From Roseburia sp. (lineage in GTDB: Bacteria; Bacillota_A; Clostridia; Lachnospirales; Lachnospiraceae): a DNA stretch of 7,028 bases. The stretch is taken from positions 1 through 7,028 of the forward strand of contig JAFYQA010000179.1 of the NCBI GenBank assembly GCA_017547315.1. The letters are read 5' to 3'. Shown here one piece after another: positions 5,607-7,028 of this stretch. A program made the translations under genes and the position numbers. Each line of letters opens with the position of its first letter. Positions within the stretch are counted from its first letter, which is position 1. The notes under the pieces were generated by a model, which saw nothing but the letters and a program-made list of their open reading frames with translations, searched no databases and had not been told where the DNA came from.

Positions 5607-7028
5607 ATGGACACAATGATAAGAAAATTGCCGGCGATAGCATTGCGTGGCATGGTAATTTTACCGGGGATGATAGCTCATTTTGATGTGAGTAGAGAGA
5701 AATCTATTCGTGCAATAGAGGAAAGTATGATGGATGAGCAGCATATTTTTCTGGTAGCACAAAAGGATATTGAAAAAGAGAATCCGGATGTTTCGGATGT
5801 ATATAAAATTGGAACAATAGCAGAAGTAAAACAAGTAATCAAATTACAGAATAACATCGTGCGTATTTTGGTAGAAGGAAAAGAACGTGCGGAGTTAGCT
5901 GCCTTTTTGGATTGTCCGGAATACCTTTATGCAGAAGTAATCCGTTTTGATGAGGATGAAGAAGAGTTGTATGAGGACGTACAGCAGGCGATGGTAAGAG
6001 GATTGCAGGAGACTTTCGGAAGATATTTAGTAGTTAATCCGAAGTTGGGCAAAGATTTGCAACGCCATGTTAATGAGATGACTGATTTGCAGAAATTGAT
6101 GGATATGCTGGCAAATAATCTGCCGTTGCGTTACGAAGAAAAGCAGAAGATATTAGAAGCGGTTTCATTAACAGAACGTTATGAAGTATTGATGTCACAG
6201 CTTTTGATGGAAATCGAAGTGACAGCGATAAAAAATGATTTGCAGAAAAAAGTAAAAGAACGCGTAGATAAGAATCAGAAAGAGTATATTCTTCGTGAAC
6301 AGATGAAAGTGATTCGTGAAGAACTCGGAGAAGATAATACAGAGTCGGATGCTGAAGGTTATTTAGAAGCATTAAAGAAGTTGAAGGCAGACAAAGAAGT
6401 AAAGGATAAGATTCGCAAAGAAATCGACCGTTTTAAAAATATATCTCCGAATTCTTCGGAGAGTGCAGTAACCAGAGGGTATATCGAGACATTGTTAGAG
6501 ATGCCTTGGGATAAGGTTTCGAAGGATAACTGTGACATTAAAAATGCAGAACGAATCTTAGACGAAGACCATTACGGCTTAGAGAAAGTAAAAGAGCGTA
6601 TGTTGGAGTTTTTGGCAGTGCGAAACTTAACTAGTAAGGGTGAGAGTCCGATTATTTGTCTTGTAGGACCACCAGGAACCGGTAAAACCTCTATTGCGCG
6701 TTCCGTAGCCAGAGCCTTGGATAAAAAATACGTCCGCATTTGTCTTGGTGGTGTTCGTGATGAAGCAGAGATTCGTGGCCACAGAAAGACTTATGTAGGT
6801 GCAATGCCTGGACGTATCGCAAATGGCTTAAAGAGTGCTGGAGTGAAAAATCCACTTATGTTGTTGGATGAAATCGACAAAATGAGTAATGATTATAAGG
6901 GAGACCCATCTTCTGCGATGCTAGAGGTATTGGATTCTGAGCAGAACAACAAATTCAGAGATCATTATGTGGAACTTCCATTGGATTTATCTGAGGTATT
7001 ATTTATTGCGACTGCAAATTCTGTACAA
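5607..7028 (+). CDS. lon: ATP-dependent protease Lon (LonA type), N-terminal 474 residues, cut by window end
   Basis: Lon is a homo-oligomeric cytoplasmic AAA+ serine protease that removes misfolded and some regulatory proteins. The frame is open from the ATG to the last base of the window, giving 474 residues of an expected 770-800. The N-terminal substrate-binding domain begins with [15 protein letters not shown] (8-22). A long helical, coiled-coil-like region follows at about 190-270 ([20 protein letters not shown] at 231-250). The AAA+ domain has Walker A GPPGTGKT (354-361), pore-loop KTYVGAMPG (394-402), Walker B MLLDEID (418-424) and the sensor 1 region ATAN (468-471). No transmembrane segment is seen before the ATPase domain, which favours LonA over LonB. 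The Ser-Lys protease domain would lie beyond the window and cannot be checked. AGGAG at 5597-5601, five bases before the ATG, supports the start. Confidence 0.96.
   Translation, partial: MDTMIRKLPAIALRGMVILPGMIAHFDVSREKSIRAIEESMMDEQHIFLVAQKDIEKENPDVSDVYKIGTIAEVKQVIKLQNNIVRILVEGKERAELAAFLDCPEYLYAEVIRFDEDEEELYEDVQQAMVRGLQETFGRYLVVNPKLGKDLQRHVNEMTDLQKLMDMLANNLPLRYEEKQKILEAVSLTERYEVLMSQLLMEIEVTAIKNDLQKKVKERVDKNQKEYILREQMKVIREELGEDNTESDAEGYLEALKKLKADKEVKDKIRKEIDRFKNISPNSSESAVTRGYIETLLEMPWDKVSKDNCDIKNAERILDEDHYGLEKVKERMLEFLAVRNLTSKGESPIICLVGPPGTGKTSIARSVARALDKKYVRICLGGVRDEAEIRGHRKTYVGAMPGRIANGLKSAGVKNPLMLLDEIDKMSNDYKGDPSSAMLEVLDSEQNNKFRDHYVELPLDLSEVLFIATANSVQ

Noticed and set aside
1..7028. Mobile elements, CRISPR arrays, tRNA or rRNA genes, phage or defence genes
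   Set aside because: I saw no direct repeat arrays, transposase motifs, terminal inverted repeats or tRNA-like folds. The window is housekeeping sequence.

Overview
The window reads as ordinary chromosomal DNA from a low-G+C Gram-positive anaerobe of the Clostridia, most likely Lachnospiraceae-like. The reasons are A/T-rich third positions, strong AAGGAGG-type ribosome binding sites, a LUD-domain protein of the clostridial kind, a secreted C39-like peptidase, and the gene order tig-clpP-clpX-lon. The family-level placement is inference. All genes lie on the + strand and coding density is high.

Left block (2-2040): the 3' end of an M28-type metallopeptidase gene, a LUD (LutC/YkgG-like) protein, and an exported or membrane-anchored C39-like cysteine peptidase. 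The gaps are 23 and 18 bases, so the three are probably co-transcribed. No shared pathway is evident from the sequence.

Middle (2041-2198): a 158-base gap with an extended -10 promoter (TGCTATAAT) and a leader of about 88 nt. The leader can fold into two mutually exclusive hairpins before a strong ribosome binding site.

Right block (2199-7028): the protein-quality-control cluster. Trigger factor (tig) receives nascent chains at the ribosome. ClpP is the serine peptidase and ClpX its AAA+ unfoldase. Lon, cut by the window edge after 474 residues, is an independent AAA+ protease. Each gap in this cluster contains an RNA hairpin: 3559-3585 between tig and clpP, 4210-4257 between clpP and clpX, and a clear intrinsic terminator at 5556-5587 between clpX and lon. 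The lon ribosome binding site begins 9 bases after the terminator's T-run, with no obvious promoter between them. Lon is therefore probably made by read-through or from an upstream promoter I could not identify.

I see no mobile element, CRISPR array, tRNA, rRNA or defence system. The genes are known families. The least explained parts are the structured tig leader and the other intergenic hairpins. Two starts were moved inward to match ribosome binding sites: the LUD gene to 418 and clpX to 4275.
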